A stretch of DNA of 64,000 bases from Craterostigma plantagineum (GCA_027422505.1 JAPQWV010001571.1:1-64000), one strand, 5' to 3'; numbered from the stretch's first letter, positions 35,164-47,169 are shown. The notes: generated by a model not told the origin, from the sequence alone. A program made the numbers and translations.

Positions 35164-36277
35164 CAGGGACTGAGGAAGCGTTATCATGAGATTCATCTTG
35201 CCTAGCATATAATTCATTCAGAATAGTATTTTCTTAATAGTGGATGAATTTGATACCTGATCATCATCATCGGCCATGTAGGCGAGATCTTCCTCTTCTT
35301 CACTTCCAGCCTCTTCCCAGTTGGTGACCATGGCTTTCTGTTTCTTTATCTTTTTGTCACCAATTTCTGTTGGGCAGTTTGAGGCGAAGTGGCCTGGCTT
35401 CTTGCACTTGAAGCATTTCTGCACATTATTCCCGGATGAGGTTATTCCCTTGTTCCTAGGTTGGAACTTGGAGTTTCCTTTGAACTTCCTTCTCAGCCGA
35501 GATTTTCCGAACTTCCTGGTCAGCATGGCGATCAGCTCCAGCAAGTCTTCCTCAGTTTCTTCTTCGCCATCAGAATCGTTGTCTTGTTCAGTGATGAAGG
35601 CAATATTTGGTTGGTTACGAATTGGTGGTTTTTCTTTGATGGAGATCTGAGTCATCTCGTAGGTGGTTAGGGATCCGATCAGTTCTGAGACAGAGAGCTC
35701 GTCCAAGTCCTTCGCTTCGTAGATGGCAGTTACTTTGGGATTCCATTCTCTTGGAAGAGATCTCAGAATTTTTCGCACCTTCTCACCGTTCGGTATTTTC
35801 TATCCCAACGAGAACATTTGATTGATGATATTCATAAATCTCGCGTACATGTGGCTTATGGTCTCGTTGTCCTCCATTTTGAACAGCTCGTATTGCTGAG
35901 TTAAGAGGGCTATTCTTTCTTGTACGACTCGAGTGGTTCCCTCATGTGTGACTTGAAGCATCTCCCACATGTCTTTGGCAGATTCGCATGAGCTCACACG
36001 ATTGTATTCTTCTCTAGTAAGTGCGCAGGCAATCATGTTCTTTGCTTTGGCATTCAGGGAAATTCGTCGCTTGTCTGTTGCAACGTAATCAGAACCTGTC
36101 TTTGGAGTTCCATCCACCTTTTTGGGATTGTAAGGTCCAGTAGTGACGATATCACACAGGTCGTAATCTGCAGCAATCAGGAATTCCATATACGGTTTTT
36201 CCATATGGCGTAGCGAAGAGTGGTGGCCTGGAATGGGATTGTCCCTCTGCAAAAACATCAAAACTCGAAGAAGCCAT
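35164..36277 (-). pseudogene. gag of SIR-1 (frameshifted)
   Basis: Start codon proposed at 36277 (MASSSFDVFAEGQS), 43 bases inside the primer site. After a shift near 36255 the gag core follows (DYDLCDIVTTGPY near 36150, TREEYNRVSSCESAKDMWEM near 36010-35955). A CX2CX4HX4C zinc knuckle lies at 35374-35415 and an acidic tail near 35290. A stop at 35800-35810 splits the frame. The sequence type is that of Sirevirus-like Gag. The region 34500-35160 is degraded coiled-coil-like sequence before protease. Confidence 0.88.
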
Positions 36278-36319
36278 TAGATCTTTAACTCATGCTTGTT
36301 AGGCCCGTCGTTTGAGTAA

Positions 36320-36335
36320 CCTGGCTTTGATACCA
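36320..36335 (-). other. Primer binding site of SIR-1
   Basis: Reverse complement reads TGGTATCAAAGCCAGG, two bases from the LTR edge at 36338. Confidence 0.85.
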
Positions 36336-36337
36336 AA

Positions 36338-38034
36338 TGAAGATATAAATGTGCCTAACAGGGGTGATTAGGCTTCTAGAAACTTTGTGCTTCTTTTCAC
36401 AATCCTAAGTGTAATGACTTAGATATGCCTACTGATGTTTGTAAAGAATATGCCCGATATATCCTAGTTACGTCGGATGTGTTTCGGGTATGTCTCACAA
36501 CGATAAAGAAATAACTAAAAAGTTAATGCGAGAGAGGATTTTTATAGAGGTTATATCCCCAACTGGGGTTTACTCCTCTCCTTGGGGTTTGCTCCCCAAG
36601 AGTTCAACCAATCACTATAATGCACCGTAGCTGGATACAAAACTGATTGGTTAGCCCAATACACAACGAACAAGTCAAACACTAGCCACTACTAGGTTAC
36701 CACATGCAGAGTTTCGTTCCTCCAAATCTCCTGATCCCGACAGACACAGCTCGCTATCGAAGTGCCCCCGGAACTCGTCCTTCCCTTCACATATGCGTAA
36801 ACGTCGATCTTGCCTCCTCGGTATTGCTCACGTCCGAAGACAACACGTCCGAAGACAGAATATATGGCGTGGGAGGATGGAATAACAGGATGAATCACTC
36901 GCTCAGTGATGGAATCGCAAGTTAACGCTCAGGTAGGCAGAATGCTATCGCAAGTGAATGGCTCAGGAATCTCTTAGTACCTTTCTGCTCAAGACTCTCT
37001 TAGTAGTAGGTTCACAAATGCTTGGTTCGCTCGAAATTATGAAGTCTAGCTTATATATAAACCTTTTCAGTCAGCACTTCACATGGAAAATCATATCATA
37101 TATTAATCACCAAATCAAGCATAGTTTTCCATGTAAAATTTCGAGAGTTAACATATAAAATCATGCTTTTAATAAATCATCACAACGGTCATAGCACATT
37201 AAAGCACGATTATTTTCCATATAAGAGCTCTTTTAACCATAAATATATTCCACATAAGGATTCAAATTCGTTCTCATGCATATTCAATCACTTCGCATAT
37301 ATTTATCATGTCAGAACTTTCCATAAGTGATTTCCTGCTATCAGTTTCTAGAACAAGTCAATCTTGATTTACTTTACAAGTATAGCACACGAGATAGCAG
37401 CATATCAATTCCATATTTAGCACAGATCAATCATATTTACCATGTTAAGCACATAATATCATATCCTATCACAGCTGTCACGAATTTACTTGTCATGCCA
37501 CAACTTTCCATATTTCAGAGATCACATTCACATTTAGCATATTACCATATAATAGCATCTTATCCACAGTCAATCAAATCAAATCTTTCCTAAATATAAT
37601 AATCCAATCAGCATAAGGAAATATATTAATTCAATATTGCACATTAAATTCAGTGGAAATCATGCAAGAATCGTACATGTGATTTTCGTCAGGAATAATA
37701 GATTTTGAACATATATATCACTTTTCATATATAAACAACATATTTTCCTTTTACAACTCAGTAGGATATCTCATGCATTATTTCCATATATAGAACAGTA
37801 CGATAGATCCTATCATATGGGTTGTCTATAACATGCGATCACATAGTCTCATCAACAAATCACAAGCTTATATGCGAATCAAATATTCACACTTTAACCA
37901 ATTTATATCTCGTTATCACGAACTTAGACGTTATAGTAATCACAAATCGAATTGCTTAATTTATAGTCCTAACGTCGTTTCAATTACATCGTTCATCAAA
38001 ACTCTCTAACACTCATTGACCAAAAAGGTCAACA
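36338..38034 (-). repeat. 5' LTR of SIR-1
   Basis: A 1697-bp block matching 11805-13487 at about 94% by eye, starting TGAAGATATA and ending GGTCAACA on the plus strand. Confidence 0.93.
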
Positions 38035-38039
38035 ATAAT
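38035..38039. repeat. Target site duplication of SIR-1, right copy (ATAAT)
   Basis: Identical to 11800-11804. Confidence 0.93.
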
Positions 38040-39379
38040 GAATACGAGCACCACACTAACAGTTGTTATCATTTGAAGGACGAGATAGAGAGGCTCATTC
38101 AGGCAGGGCACATAAAGAAATTCGTCCGTAGAGGTCATGAACCAGGTCCCAAGACGAACGAAAAGGAGCTCGAGGGGTCCGCGGGCAGACCTCCCCTGCC
38201 ACTTTCGAACAAGGGAGCTCTGGGGCCTCCTAGAGCCCCATCCTCATTATAGTGGGCGGACCTCATGGAGGAGATTCCAACAGGGCCTGAAAGACCTATG
38301 CTAGAGCAATGGGAGCTCCGCAACCCTGGGATTAGTTGGTCACACGGAAGCTATGGCCAATGTACAATTCGGACCAGAGGACGATATGCATGTGACCAAC
38401 CGCATAACGACGCCTTAGTCATCACAACAGATATCGCTGGATATGACGTATCTAGGGTCTTCATACACGGAGGGAGTTCAGCGGACATTATATTCCTGAG
38501 CAATTTCCAGAAAATGAACTTGGATACGAAGCTCCGTCCTGTCTCCATAGTCTTGTACGGGTTCGGAGGGCCTGGAATACAGCCCATGGAGAGATAACCG
38601 TGCTTGGGAAAAGATCTGGCCCGAATAGTAAAAATGATCGATTTCCTAGTTGTCGATATCACCTTCTCATACAATGTCATTTTAGGGCGAACTGACCTTA
38701 ACGAATTCAGAGCCATCCCCTCTACTTATCATCTCAAAGTAAGTTCCCTGTAGATGAGCTTGTGGGTGAAGTCTCGGGAGACCAGAGGAGCTCCGGCAAT
38801 GCTACGCCAATGAGGTAAAGGCGGTAGCGAATGAGGAAGAGGCAATCAGACCAGGAAGTGGCCGGGATAAGAGGATCAAGATGGAGGGAGGAGGTCCCTC
38901 GAGTCTGCAGCCAGAGCCGGACGAGGAGCTAGTTGACATTGAACTGTACCCCGAACAAGAGGAAAGACAACTAAGGTAGGGACGCACCTCGGGGAAGAGG
39001 CCACGAAGGAGTTGGTGGGATGTTTGCTGAAAAATGCTGACTTATTCGCATTTTCTCGAGAGGATATGACAGGATTCACCCTGAAATCGTCGTACACCAT
39101 CTGAACATCCTGCCGGGAAGTCGACCCGTTAAACAAAGACTTCGAACGTGCAGAGCAGAAAGAACACAGATCCGGAAAGACGAAGTGGACAAGCTATTCA
39201 AAGCGGGCCACATACAGGAGGTCCAGTTCCCTACGTGGTTAGCCAACGCAGTCCTTGTCAAAGGGGAACGAAAAATGGCGAATGAGTATCGACTTCGGGG
39301 ACCTCAACAAGGCATGCCCTAAGGATCATTATCCGCTGCCGTGATAGATCAGCTGGTGGACTCCACCTCTGGGTGCGAG
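38040..39379 (+). pseudogene. GYP gag end, protease and start of RT
   Basis: The gag frame resumes after the insertion with E-Y-E-H-H-T, then DEIERLIQAGHIKKFV near 38080-38130. Protease is near 38410-38580: the block usually written with Asp-Gly-Gly-Ser-Ser reads His-Gly-Gly-Ser-Ser, with CAC at 38466-38468. The retropepsin aspartate is therefore missing. Later come the RT start (KAGHIQEVQFPTWLANAVLV near 39210-39265) and the KDHYPLP region near 39320. The frame shifts several times. The hAT-type MITE breaks the RT right after a VDSTSGCE-like segment. Confidence 0.82.
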
Positions 39380-39850
39380 TAAATCTGGGTAATGAATTGG
39401 GTCGGGCCGGTTCCGGGCCGGTTCCACCGGTCCCGGAACAGTACCGGTTCCGGTTCCGGTTTCGGTTCAGGGACCATTTTCCCCGGACCGGACCAGAACC
39501 ATTATTTAGAACCCCGAGTCTGTAATGGGCCGGTTCCGGTTCCGGAACCAGAACCGGCCCATTTAATTTTTTTTTATATTTTTCAGTATTTTCAAATTAA
39601 AAAAAAAAATTAACGTTGGCCCAACGGGCCGGTTCCGGTTCCGGCCCGGAACCGGAACCATTGGGCGGAACCGGGAACCGGAACCGGTAATCCACGGTTC
39701 CGGATTCCCAGAACCGGCCCAATCCACGACTATTGGGCCGGTTACCGGTTCCAGAACCGTTGTACCGGTTCCGGTTCTGGACCGGTTTCGTGGGCCGGTT
39801 TTGGGCCGGGTCTGGGTTGACCCGGCCCATTACCCAGGTTTAGGTGCGAG
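39372..39850. mobile_element. hAT-type MITE inserted in the GYP reverse transcriptase
   Basis: The element proper is 39380-39842 (463 bp). Ends are 15-bp inverted repeats, TAAATCTGGGTAATG on the left and TAAACCTGGGTAATG on the right strand, with one mismatch. The 8-bp duplication GGTGCGAG lies at 39372-39379 and 39843-39850. Eight-base duplications are the hAT superfamily mark. The interior is a dense array of GGTTCCGG, GGGCCGG and reverse-complement words and could fold back on itself. It encodes no transposase. Confidence 0.88.
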
Positions 39851-41650
39851 GTCCTCAGCATGATGGATGATTACCAAGGGTACCAACAGATTAGCTTGGA
39901 CCACACTAATTTTGATAAGGTTTGTTTTGTCACTCTAGAAGGAACAGACCGGTACGTCCGAATGCCCTTTGGACTTAAAATGCGGGAGCTACCTACCAAC
40001 GAATGGTAGACAAATTTTTCAAGCAGCGGCTGGGCCGAAACATGGAAGTTTACGTAGACGACATGCTAATGAAGTCTGTGCAGATGACTGACCATACCAA
40101 GGACCTCGAGGAAACGTTCAGATCCATAAGAGGAAGCGTGATGAAACTCAACCCTGAAAAGTGCGCATTCGGGTAAGATCCGGGAAGTTCCTTGGGTGCA
40201 TGGTGACGCGGCGAGGGATCAAAGTAAATCTATCTAAAGTAAGGGCTAGTCCGGAAATGCAACCTCCTAAGGGATCAATGAGGTCTAGAGGCTGACAGGG
40301 AGACTCGCGACCCTTAGCCGATTTATCTCACATTCAGCAAGAAGGAGCCTCCCTTTTTTTAAGGTACTCCGAAAGAACAAAGAGTTTGAATGGACTGAGG
40401 AGTGCCAGCTAGCCTTCGAAGAATTGAAGAAATACCTCCACGACATGCCTCTCCTGACAAAACCTTTGACGGGGGATGAACTGATTCTACATTTCCCCGT
40501 CGGCGACCATGTAGTCAACTCCGTGTTAGTAAAAGAAGAGGGGACCTCCCAGAAGCACATCTACTTTGTGAGCAAAGTACTCCTAGAGGCTGAAACGCGG
40601 TACTCCGAAGTCGAGAAAGTCGCGCTCACCGTGGATAGTGTCCGCCAGGGGACTCCGGCCCTATTTCCTGTCACAAAGATACATGTACGAACTACTTCCC
40701 CTTAAAGCAGACGGTAAGCCGGTCAGACCTATCTGGTAGGATGGTGAAGTGGTCGAGCTGGGGGAATACGACGTGGAGTTCGAACGACGTGCGTCCATTA
40801 AAGCATGGGCTCTCTCCGACTTTGTGCTCGAAACAACCTAGGGACGCGAAGGAACCGGTGAAGAAGTGTGTCAACAGCCAGAAATATGGACCACGCATCC
40901 ACGTCCCAGCAGAGGTCCTGGGGAGCATGCATTCGCCATGTCCTTTTGATAAATGGGGATCGATATTGTAGGTCCGTTCCCCCGCGGGAAGGCACAAAAA
41001 AAGTTCATCATTGTAGCCGTGGACTACTTCAGCAAGTGGATCGAACCAAAGCGGTAGCCAGGATAGATGAAGAAAAAGTGATTGAGTTCTTGTGGAAGAA
41101 TATATGATGCCGCCATGGAGCTCCCAGGATCCTTATCTCGGATAACAGAACTCAGTTCTGCGGAGCCAAACAAGAGGATTCTGCAAGGGATGAAGATCAC
41201 TCAAAGGTTCGTGGCAGGACATCCGTAGGCGAACGGATAGGCGAAAGTCACGAACCGGACGATAGTCAAAGGGACTAAGTCCCGGCTGGAGCAGGACGGA
41301 ACAAATGGGTAGAGGCGTTAGATGTGGTCCTCTGGGCTTACAGAACTAACCCGCACAAAACCACTGGGGAAACCTCTTCCGAATTAGTCTATGGATCTGC
41401 CGTTGTTATTCCTGCCGAGATCAGCATCGAAACACATCGCACGCTAACGTATAATGAGCACCAAAATGCACGACTGAGAAGGGAAGACCTGGACCTAATT
41501 GACGAAGTGCGTGAAGAAGTTCAAGAAGGATGGAGGGCTACAAAAGCGGCGTGAAGGCAATTGACGACCAACCGGTCCGGCCTAGGGGATTCCAAAAAGG
41601 GGACCTGGTACTTAGAAAGCGGATGTTCTGCGCCTGTTGAAAAAGATGGA
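39851..41650 (+). pseudogene. GYP RT, RNase H and integrase
   Basis: RT resumes at 39851 (SMMDDYQGYQQI), with MPFGLK near 39960 and the catalytic YVDD at 40051-40062. RNase H lies near 40380-40850 (FEWTEECQLAFEELKKYL, later LGEYDVEFERR). Integrase covers about 40900-41600: DKWGSI near 40950, VAVDYFSKWIE near 41015-41045, ISDNRTQF near 41135-41160 and YRTNPHKTTGETSSELVYG near 41340-41395. The latter belongs to the gypsy integrase C-terminal part. Order RT-RH-IN defines Ty3/gypsy. Several indels and stops destroy it. Confidence 0.88.
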
Positions 41651-42559
41651 AGCGCCTTGGAGGACCTTATCGTGTGACGCGAGTGCTTGGGGGGAGCTTA
41701 CGAATTGGAGGATGCCGAAGGAAGGTCCTTACCTCGTCGAATATCTCCAATCTGAAAAAGTTTTTTTTGTAAAACCACTATGTAGAAGGAAGAGGATGTA
41801 CTCTTTTTCCTTAATCCAGGATTTTTGCCTCAAGGGAGGTTTTTTGTCTGGATAAGGTTTTAATGAGGCGTACCTCCTTATCGGAATATAATTATGTTAT
41901 TTTATTATATATAAATGGTGCACCAATAAAATAAATGATGCCAAGGGTCGATGGACATGCGGTGTACATGATGCCAAAGATGATATATCTACGGTGAGAT
42001 ATGATGCCAAGGGTCGACGGACCTACGGTGCACAAAGGCGTCAAAGATGATATATCTACGATGTGAACGATGCCCATTAGGGTGTACAAGATACCGCCGT
42101 CGACTGACTGCGGCGTACAGGACATCAAAGTCTCTCAATAAGCCTGCGACGTGAATGGTACCGGAGATCCCCAAAAATTTCAAAGAACCTAGAGGTCTAT
42201 ACTGAAATTTCTAAGGACGAAGAGAGCCTGGCGCAAAACGTTACCCGAGGACAAGGTCGACGTTCCGTGCAACCGAATGGACGATTAAATTCGCATTCGA
42301 CTTGCGAATTATTAAGCATGTCGGTGCTATAACCGTATTTAAACCCGTACTTAGCCTATGAAACACTAAAGTGTACCAATGCTATGACCGCGAATATTTT
42401 GAGTAGGTTTCTACGACTACATAAAGGGTCCGTTTGATAGTATATATAATTAGCTGCAAATCATAAGGAACACATATATATTACAAGGAAAGGTGTCCCA
42501 ACAGAAACGTACAGAGACAGGGGAATGGATCAAACGGCAGGGGTTCCTTTCGCAGGTCC
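41651..42559 (+). other. GYP 3' untranslated region with a tandem repeat
   Basis: The end of the integrase frame is followed by a typical gypsy 3' region (pyrimidine-rich cctcaagggaggttttttg near 41830). A short tandem repeat covers 41935-42110: units of about 62 bp with GATGCCAAGGGTCGA...GATGATATATCTACG, two clear copies and a third partial. No other gene is seen. Confidence 0.65.
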
Positions 42560-43617
42560 TAAAATTGTTTGAAAATAGAAGAAAGACAGAAACATAAAAA
42601 GGGTTCGTCACAAGCACCCCAAAGGAATGGATCAAACGGCAGGGGTTCCCGAAGAAGGAGCAGCCTCAAGGAGGTCCGATATGTTAGCATCCGCCAGGAC
42701 CTCCATATGCTTCTCCGCGGTCGGGACCCAAAAACGAGGGTTCTCTGAGGCTTTGGATCTCCCTTAAAGCAAGCAGGGAGAGGAAGTTCATGCAGGGCCT
42801 CTGCATCTACAGCCCCCGTTACACCCGCTTTATAGCCACCCTCAAATAATAGCGCATCAGAGGCACGAAATCCCACAAAAAGAGAGGATCCTTCAGGTAT
42901 GCCTGACGCCAATCATCAGCCAGGTCGCTTAAGAACTTCTGGCAAGCAGCAGTGGACAGAAGGTGATTCTGACACAGGCGGGTGGCCTCATCCCTCGCAT
43001 CCTGCAACAAGAGTCCACTTCCACCTTCATCTTGCGCACGGACTCAGCCTCCCATTCTGCCTTCTAACTGGCTCTGCAGCTCTTCTTCTGATGTTCCATC
43101 AACGCAGCCTGCCCCTCCTCCATTTTCTTTATCTCAGCCTCAAACTGGACCTTGATCTCCTCAATTGTTTTATCCTTAGTGGCCAAACTGGCCTGAGTCT
43201 GCTTCAAATAGGCCTGCAAAGCTTGATTGGCCTCCTCCAAATCTTGGGCTGAAAGATCGACAGACGACCGAACCGCCGCGTAACTCGCTACCTGTAAGAA
43301 ATGAGAATACTTCACCACAAAACATCACAAAAAAAAAACCAGGAAGCAGCCGCAAACCCAGGAGATACCTTGATGAGATGATAAGCCATCTCCTCTACAT
43401 TCTTAGCCGCGGACACTTTCGCTAAAAACTGGGACATAACTAAATCGGCCGTTGGCTAGCCGCCCGCCTCTGTCACAGCCACAAAGAAAGCAAAAAGAAG
43501 AGGAACGGCAGAAGGTTGCAGCTGGTTATCGGAATTCCAAAAGCTAGAGACACTGAGGACATAAAAGGGTGAAGGGGAAATCGCAGCCAGCCCGGATCTG
43601 AACCTCCCAAAGAGCAA
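42560..43617 (-). pseudogene. Antisense gene of GYP, 3' exons, with an intron
   Basis: It lies on the strand opposite to gag-pol, a layout known for Tat-lineage gypsy elements. An exon ending HLIK at 43369 is followed by a 77-bp GT-AG intron (43292-43368). The next exon opens VASYAAVRSSVD at 43291 and continues as a coiled coil (EEANQALQAYLKQTQASLAT, then KIEEIK-type heptads). After a frameshift near 43065 it goes on with CQKFLSDLADDWRQAYL (about 42950-42900). The end is frayed: a stop at 42819, with another frame continuing to about 42560. The intron contains TGA and is not a multiple of three. The role is unknown; the protein is probably filament- or assembly-like only by its heptads. Confidence 0.68.
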
Positions 43618-43622
43618 GAAAT
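43618..43622. repeat. Target site duplication of COP-D, left copy (GAAAT)
   Basis: Identical to 48248-48252. Confidence 0.9.
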
Positions 43623-44117
43623 TGTTGTAAAAAGGACAGTAAAAATAAAGGGGACACCAAGAATTTACGTGGAAAACCCCAAAGTCGGGGTGAAAAACCA
43701 CGGGCAAGGTAAGGAAATTTTACTGTGGGTAATTTAGGAGTTACAACTCTCTACCGTAAGGAGAACACTGCTCTATCTCTCTTACAATAGGAGACTCGCC
43801 AACTCTCTAAATATTTTTTTTCACAATACTTGTATATACTGAATATAAGACGAAGTTATTGTTTTCGATGATTTACAATGACTTATAGCTAGCCTATTTA
43901 TAGCTGAAGGTTTTAGGCTCGGGCGAATCAGAGCTAGCCGCGTAGCTAGACACGTGGACGAACCAGAATGAGCCGCGTAGCTATATAAGCGGACGAACCA
44001 GAATCAGCCGCGTAGCTATATACGTGGGCGAACCAGAATCTGCCGTGTAGCTATATTACGTGGACGAATCAGAACCAGCCACTTAGCATAGCTAAGTGGC
44101 CAAATAGAAATTTTACA
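43623..44117 (-). repeat. 3' LTR of COP-D with five 35-bp U3 repeats
   Basis: A 495-bp LTR, TGTTGTAAAA...ATTTTACA on the plus strand. A TATAAATAG box (minus) lies at 43894-43902. Upstream of it in the U3 are five direct repeats with a 35-36-bp period, starting at 43924, 43959, 43994, 44029 and 44065 (core CGAACCAGAATCAGCCGCGT). Tandem U3 boxes serve as enhancers in Tnt1; that role here is inferred. Confidence 0.88.
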
Positions 44118-44129
44118 TTTCTCCCACTT
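44118..44129 (-). promoter_or_regulatory. Polypurine tract of COP-D
   Basis: Minus strand AAGTGGGAGAAA directly before the 3' LTR. Confidence 0.8.
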
Positions 44130-44148
44130 GAAGATTTGATCGATTTGG

Positions 44149-47100
44149 TCATGAAGTCGGCCAGATTATCCGCAGTGTGAATTTTTGCATATCCACTGTT
44201 CCCTCTTCCACTTGTTCACGAACGAAGTGGTATTGCACCCGGATGTGTTTGGTTCTTGAATGAAATGCTGGATTCCTTGCAAGATGCAATGCACTCTGGC
44301 TATCACAATAGAGAACAATATTCTCTTGTTTGTGGCCGAGTTCTTCCAGCAATTTCTTCAACCATATCGCCTCTTTACTGGCTTGGGTAGCTGCTACATA
44401 TTCTGCTTCCGTCGTTGACGTCACAACAATCGACTGCAGTTTTGAGACCCAGCTCACCGCACCGCCAGCAAGATTAAACACATAACCGGTTGTGGATCTG
44501 CTTTTATCAAGTTCACCTGCATAATCAGCATCAACATAACCGTGGACAGTAAAATTTGTACCTCCATAACATAACGCATGGTCAGAGGTTCCTTTGATGT
44601 ATCTGAGAATCCTCTTGACAGCACTCCAGTGCTCCTGACCGGGGTTGGACATATATCGGCTCGCCACTCCCACTGCATGGGCAATGTCTGGTCTCGTACA
44701 TACCATGGCAAAACATTAAACTTCCAATCGCGGATGCATACGGCACTCGAGACATCTCTATCTTCTCATCTTCATTGGATGGACACATATCGGCAGATAA
44801 CTTGAAGTTAGCAGCAAGAGGGGTAGATATTGGCTTGCTGTCTTGCATGTTGAACCTTCGGAGGACTTTCTTCAAGTAGTTCTTTTGAGAAAGCCAAATC
44901 TTCCTATTGCTTCTATCTCGAGATATTTGTACACCAAGAATTTTGTTTGCCGGTCCCAAATCCTTCATTTCGAATTCACCAGCGAGTTGAATCTTCAGAT
45001 CATTGATGCGGCCTTTGTTGGGTCCTGCTACCAACAATATCGTCAACGTAGAGCAACAACATGATGTAATCTTTAGAGTGAAATCTCTTGAAATACGCGC
45101 AAGGATCTGAATAAAGCCTCGTGTAGCCGAGACTTATTATGAATGAATCAAATCTCTTGTACCAGCATCGTGGTGCTTGCTTGAGCCCGTAAAGAGATTT
45201 GATTAGCTTGCAAACCAGATCTTCTTTCCCTTTTTCTTGAAGCCTTCTGGTTGAAGCATATATATTTCTTCTTTCAGATCGCCATGGAGAAAGGCCGTTT
45301 TAAACGTCGAGCTGCTCAAGATGCAGGTCAAATGTGGCACATATTGACAAGACAACCCTGACTGTTGTAAGTCGAACCACCGGTGAGAATATCTCATTGA
45401 AGTCGATCCCTTCTTTCTGAGCATATCCCTTTACAACCAGTCTTGCACGATATCGCTCTATCTGGTCATCACCGTTCCGCTTGATCTTGTACACCCCATT
45501 TGTTTCCAATAGGTTTCCTTCCTTGCGGTAATGGCACCAATTCCCATGTCTTATTTTTACTGAGAGCTTCCATTTCTTCTTGCATTGCTGAAATCCACTG
45601 ACTCGCATCTGAACTCTTCAGTGCTTCTTGGAAAGTCGTTGGCTCTCCATCCTCAGTTAGAAATGCAATGTTGCTCTCAGTATCATAATCTGAGTACCAA
45701 ATAGGCGTCTTACGCATTCGTTTTGATCGCCCGAGGTCCGGTACTTCAGTTTCGACTGGGTTGAGCTCTTCGTGGCGCTGGTTCGGCTTCAGAAGAATCA
45801 TCCTGCTCCAATTTTCTCTTCGCCGGTGTTGGTGTAGTCTTTGTCATATTGCCATCATGGTTGACTTGCTCCTGGCCGCTATCTTCGAGAAAATTAACAT
45901 CTCTGCTGATAACAACTTTGTGATCAGTGAGATCCCACAAACGATAACCCTTTACTCCTTCAGCGTACCCCAGAAATAGACATCTTCTAGACTTTGGATC
46001 CAACTTCGTAGTTTCTTGATTATGGTACATCACATACGCAGGGCTTCCAAATATATGGAGGTTTGAATAATCAGTAGGTTTGCCAGTCCACATTTCCATC
46101 GGTGTCATCATCTCTATAGCAGTAGATGGGGACCGATTCACCACATAGCAGGCAGTGCAGACCGCTTTTGCCCAAAATTCCTTGTCTAGGCTTGCAGTTC
46201 TCAGCATAGCCCTCGTTCTTTCCAACAAGGTCCTATTCAGCCGCTCTGCCACCCCATTTTGTTGTGGAGTATATGCCGTTGTGAACTGTCTTTTAATACC
46301 CGCACCTTTGCAGAATTCATTGAATTCCTGCCAGTATATTCTCCTCCATTGTCAGACCGCAGGCATTTGATCTTCTTACTGGATTCAAGTTCGACCCGCG
46401 CTTTGTATGTTTTGAAGGTAGGAAACACATCGTCCTTCTTCTTGATTGGATACACCCAGCATCTTCTGGAATAGTCGTCGATGAATGACACGAAGTAGTT
46501 TGCTCCCCCAGAGATGTGACTGGTGCTTGCCAAACGTCAGAGTGCAGCAGTTCCAGAATTTCTTTACTTCTGAATTTTGACGGGCTGAACTTCGGGCGAT
46601 GCTGCTTACTTACAATGCAATTCTCACAAAATGTAGTGACACGATTGTGAGACCAGAAGTAGATTCTTCTGGACAAGAATTTTCATGCCTTGCTCAGACA
46701 TATGACCAAGCTTCTTGTGCCAAGTCATCGAAGACTTCTCGATTGAATTTGTAGTGGCCACAGAAGCTTGCCCTTCCTGCAGAGTTTCCCCCTTCAGCAT
46801 GTATAAGTTTGCACGATCTTTTCTCCTTCATTATTATTTGCGCTCCTTGAAAGATTTCCATGACCTTGTTCTCCAGTTTAATTGTAAGACCAAGATCATC
46901 TAGCTGCCCCACAGACAATAGATTTTTCTTCAGACTCTCAACATGTCGCACAGCTTGAATGGTACGGATGGTGCCATCATACATCTTTAATTTGATGCTA
47001 CCGATCCCGACAATCTTCAGAGGTTGATCATTACAGCTGTACACGAAACCTCCAGAGGTTGGTTTGTACTGATGGAACCATTCCCTTCTTGAGGTCATGT

Positions 47101-47150
47101 GGAAAGTAGCTGCGGAGTCGAGAAGACACATATCGTCAAATCTTCCCTTT
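44149..47150 (-). pseudogene. pol of COP-D: protease, integrase, RT, RNase H
   Basis: Protease starts at about 47131 with LLDSAATFHMTS, the active-site motif in its Tork-type form. Integrase: a cysteine pair near 46630 (CENCIVSKQHR), HSDVW near 46555, DDYSRRCWVY near 46480, LRSDNGGEY near 46370 and a downstream frame 46252-45750. The RT begins near 45680 (FQEALKSSDASQWISAM). The catalytic YVDD is near 45050, broken by a frameshift. RNase H 44700-44150 shows DADYAGELDKSRST, STTEAEYVAA and CDSQSALHLA. The protein frames overlap in pieces, so this is a dead copy. Confidence 0.92.
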
Positions 47151-47169
47151 TCTCCATGGTGGATGCAGC

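Larger units (their letters stand above)
11805..38034 (-). mobile_element. SIR-1: Sirevirus-like copia element, split by COP-C
   Basis: It reads right to left: 5' LTR 36338-38034, primer site, gag, pol, third ORF, multiple polypurine-like motifs, 3' LTR 11805-13487. Both ends are flanked by the 5-bp duplication ATAAT (11800-11804 and 38035-38039), which proves the pairing of LTRs lying 26 kb apart. Without COP-C the element is about 10.8 kb, a usual Sirevirus size. LTR identity is about 94% by eye. Frameshifts and stops break gag and pol. Confidence 0.95.

Noticed and set aside
35321..35650. 109-residue plus-strand open frame
   Set aside because: Shadow of the SIR-1 gag on the opposite strand.
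43924..44100. Regular 35-bp repeats considered as a CRISPR-like array
   Set aside because: Units are contiguous without unique spacers and lie in an LTR U3 of a plant retroelement.
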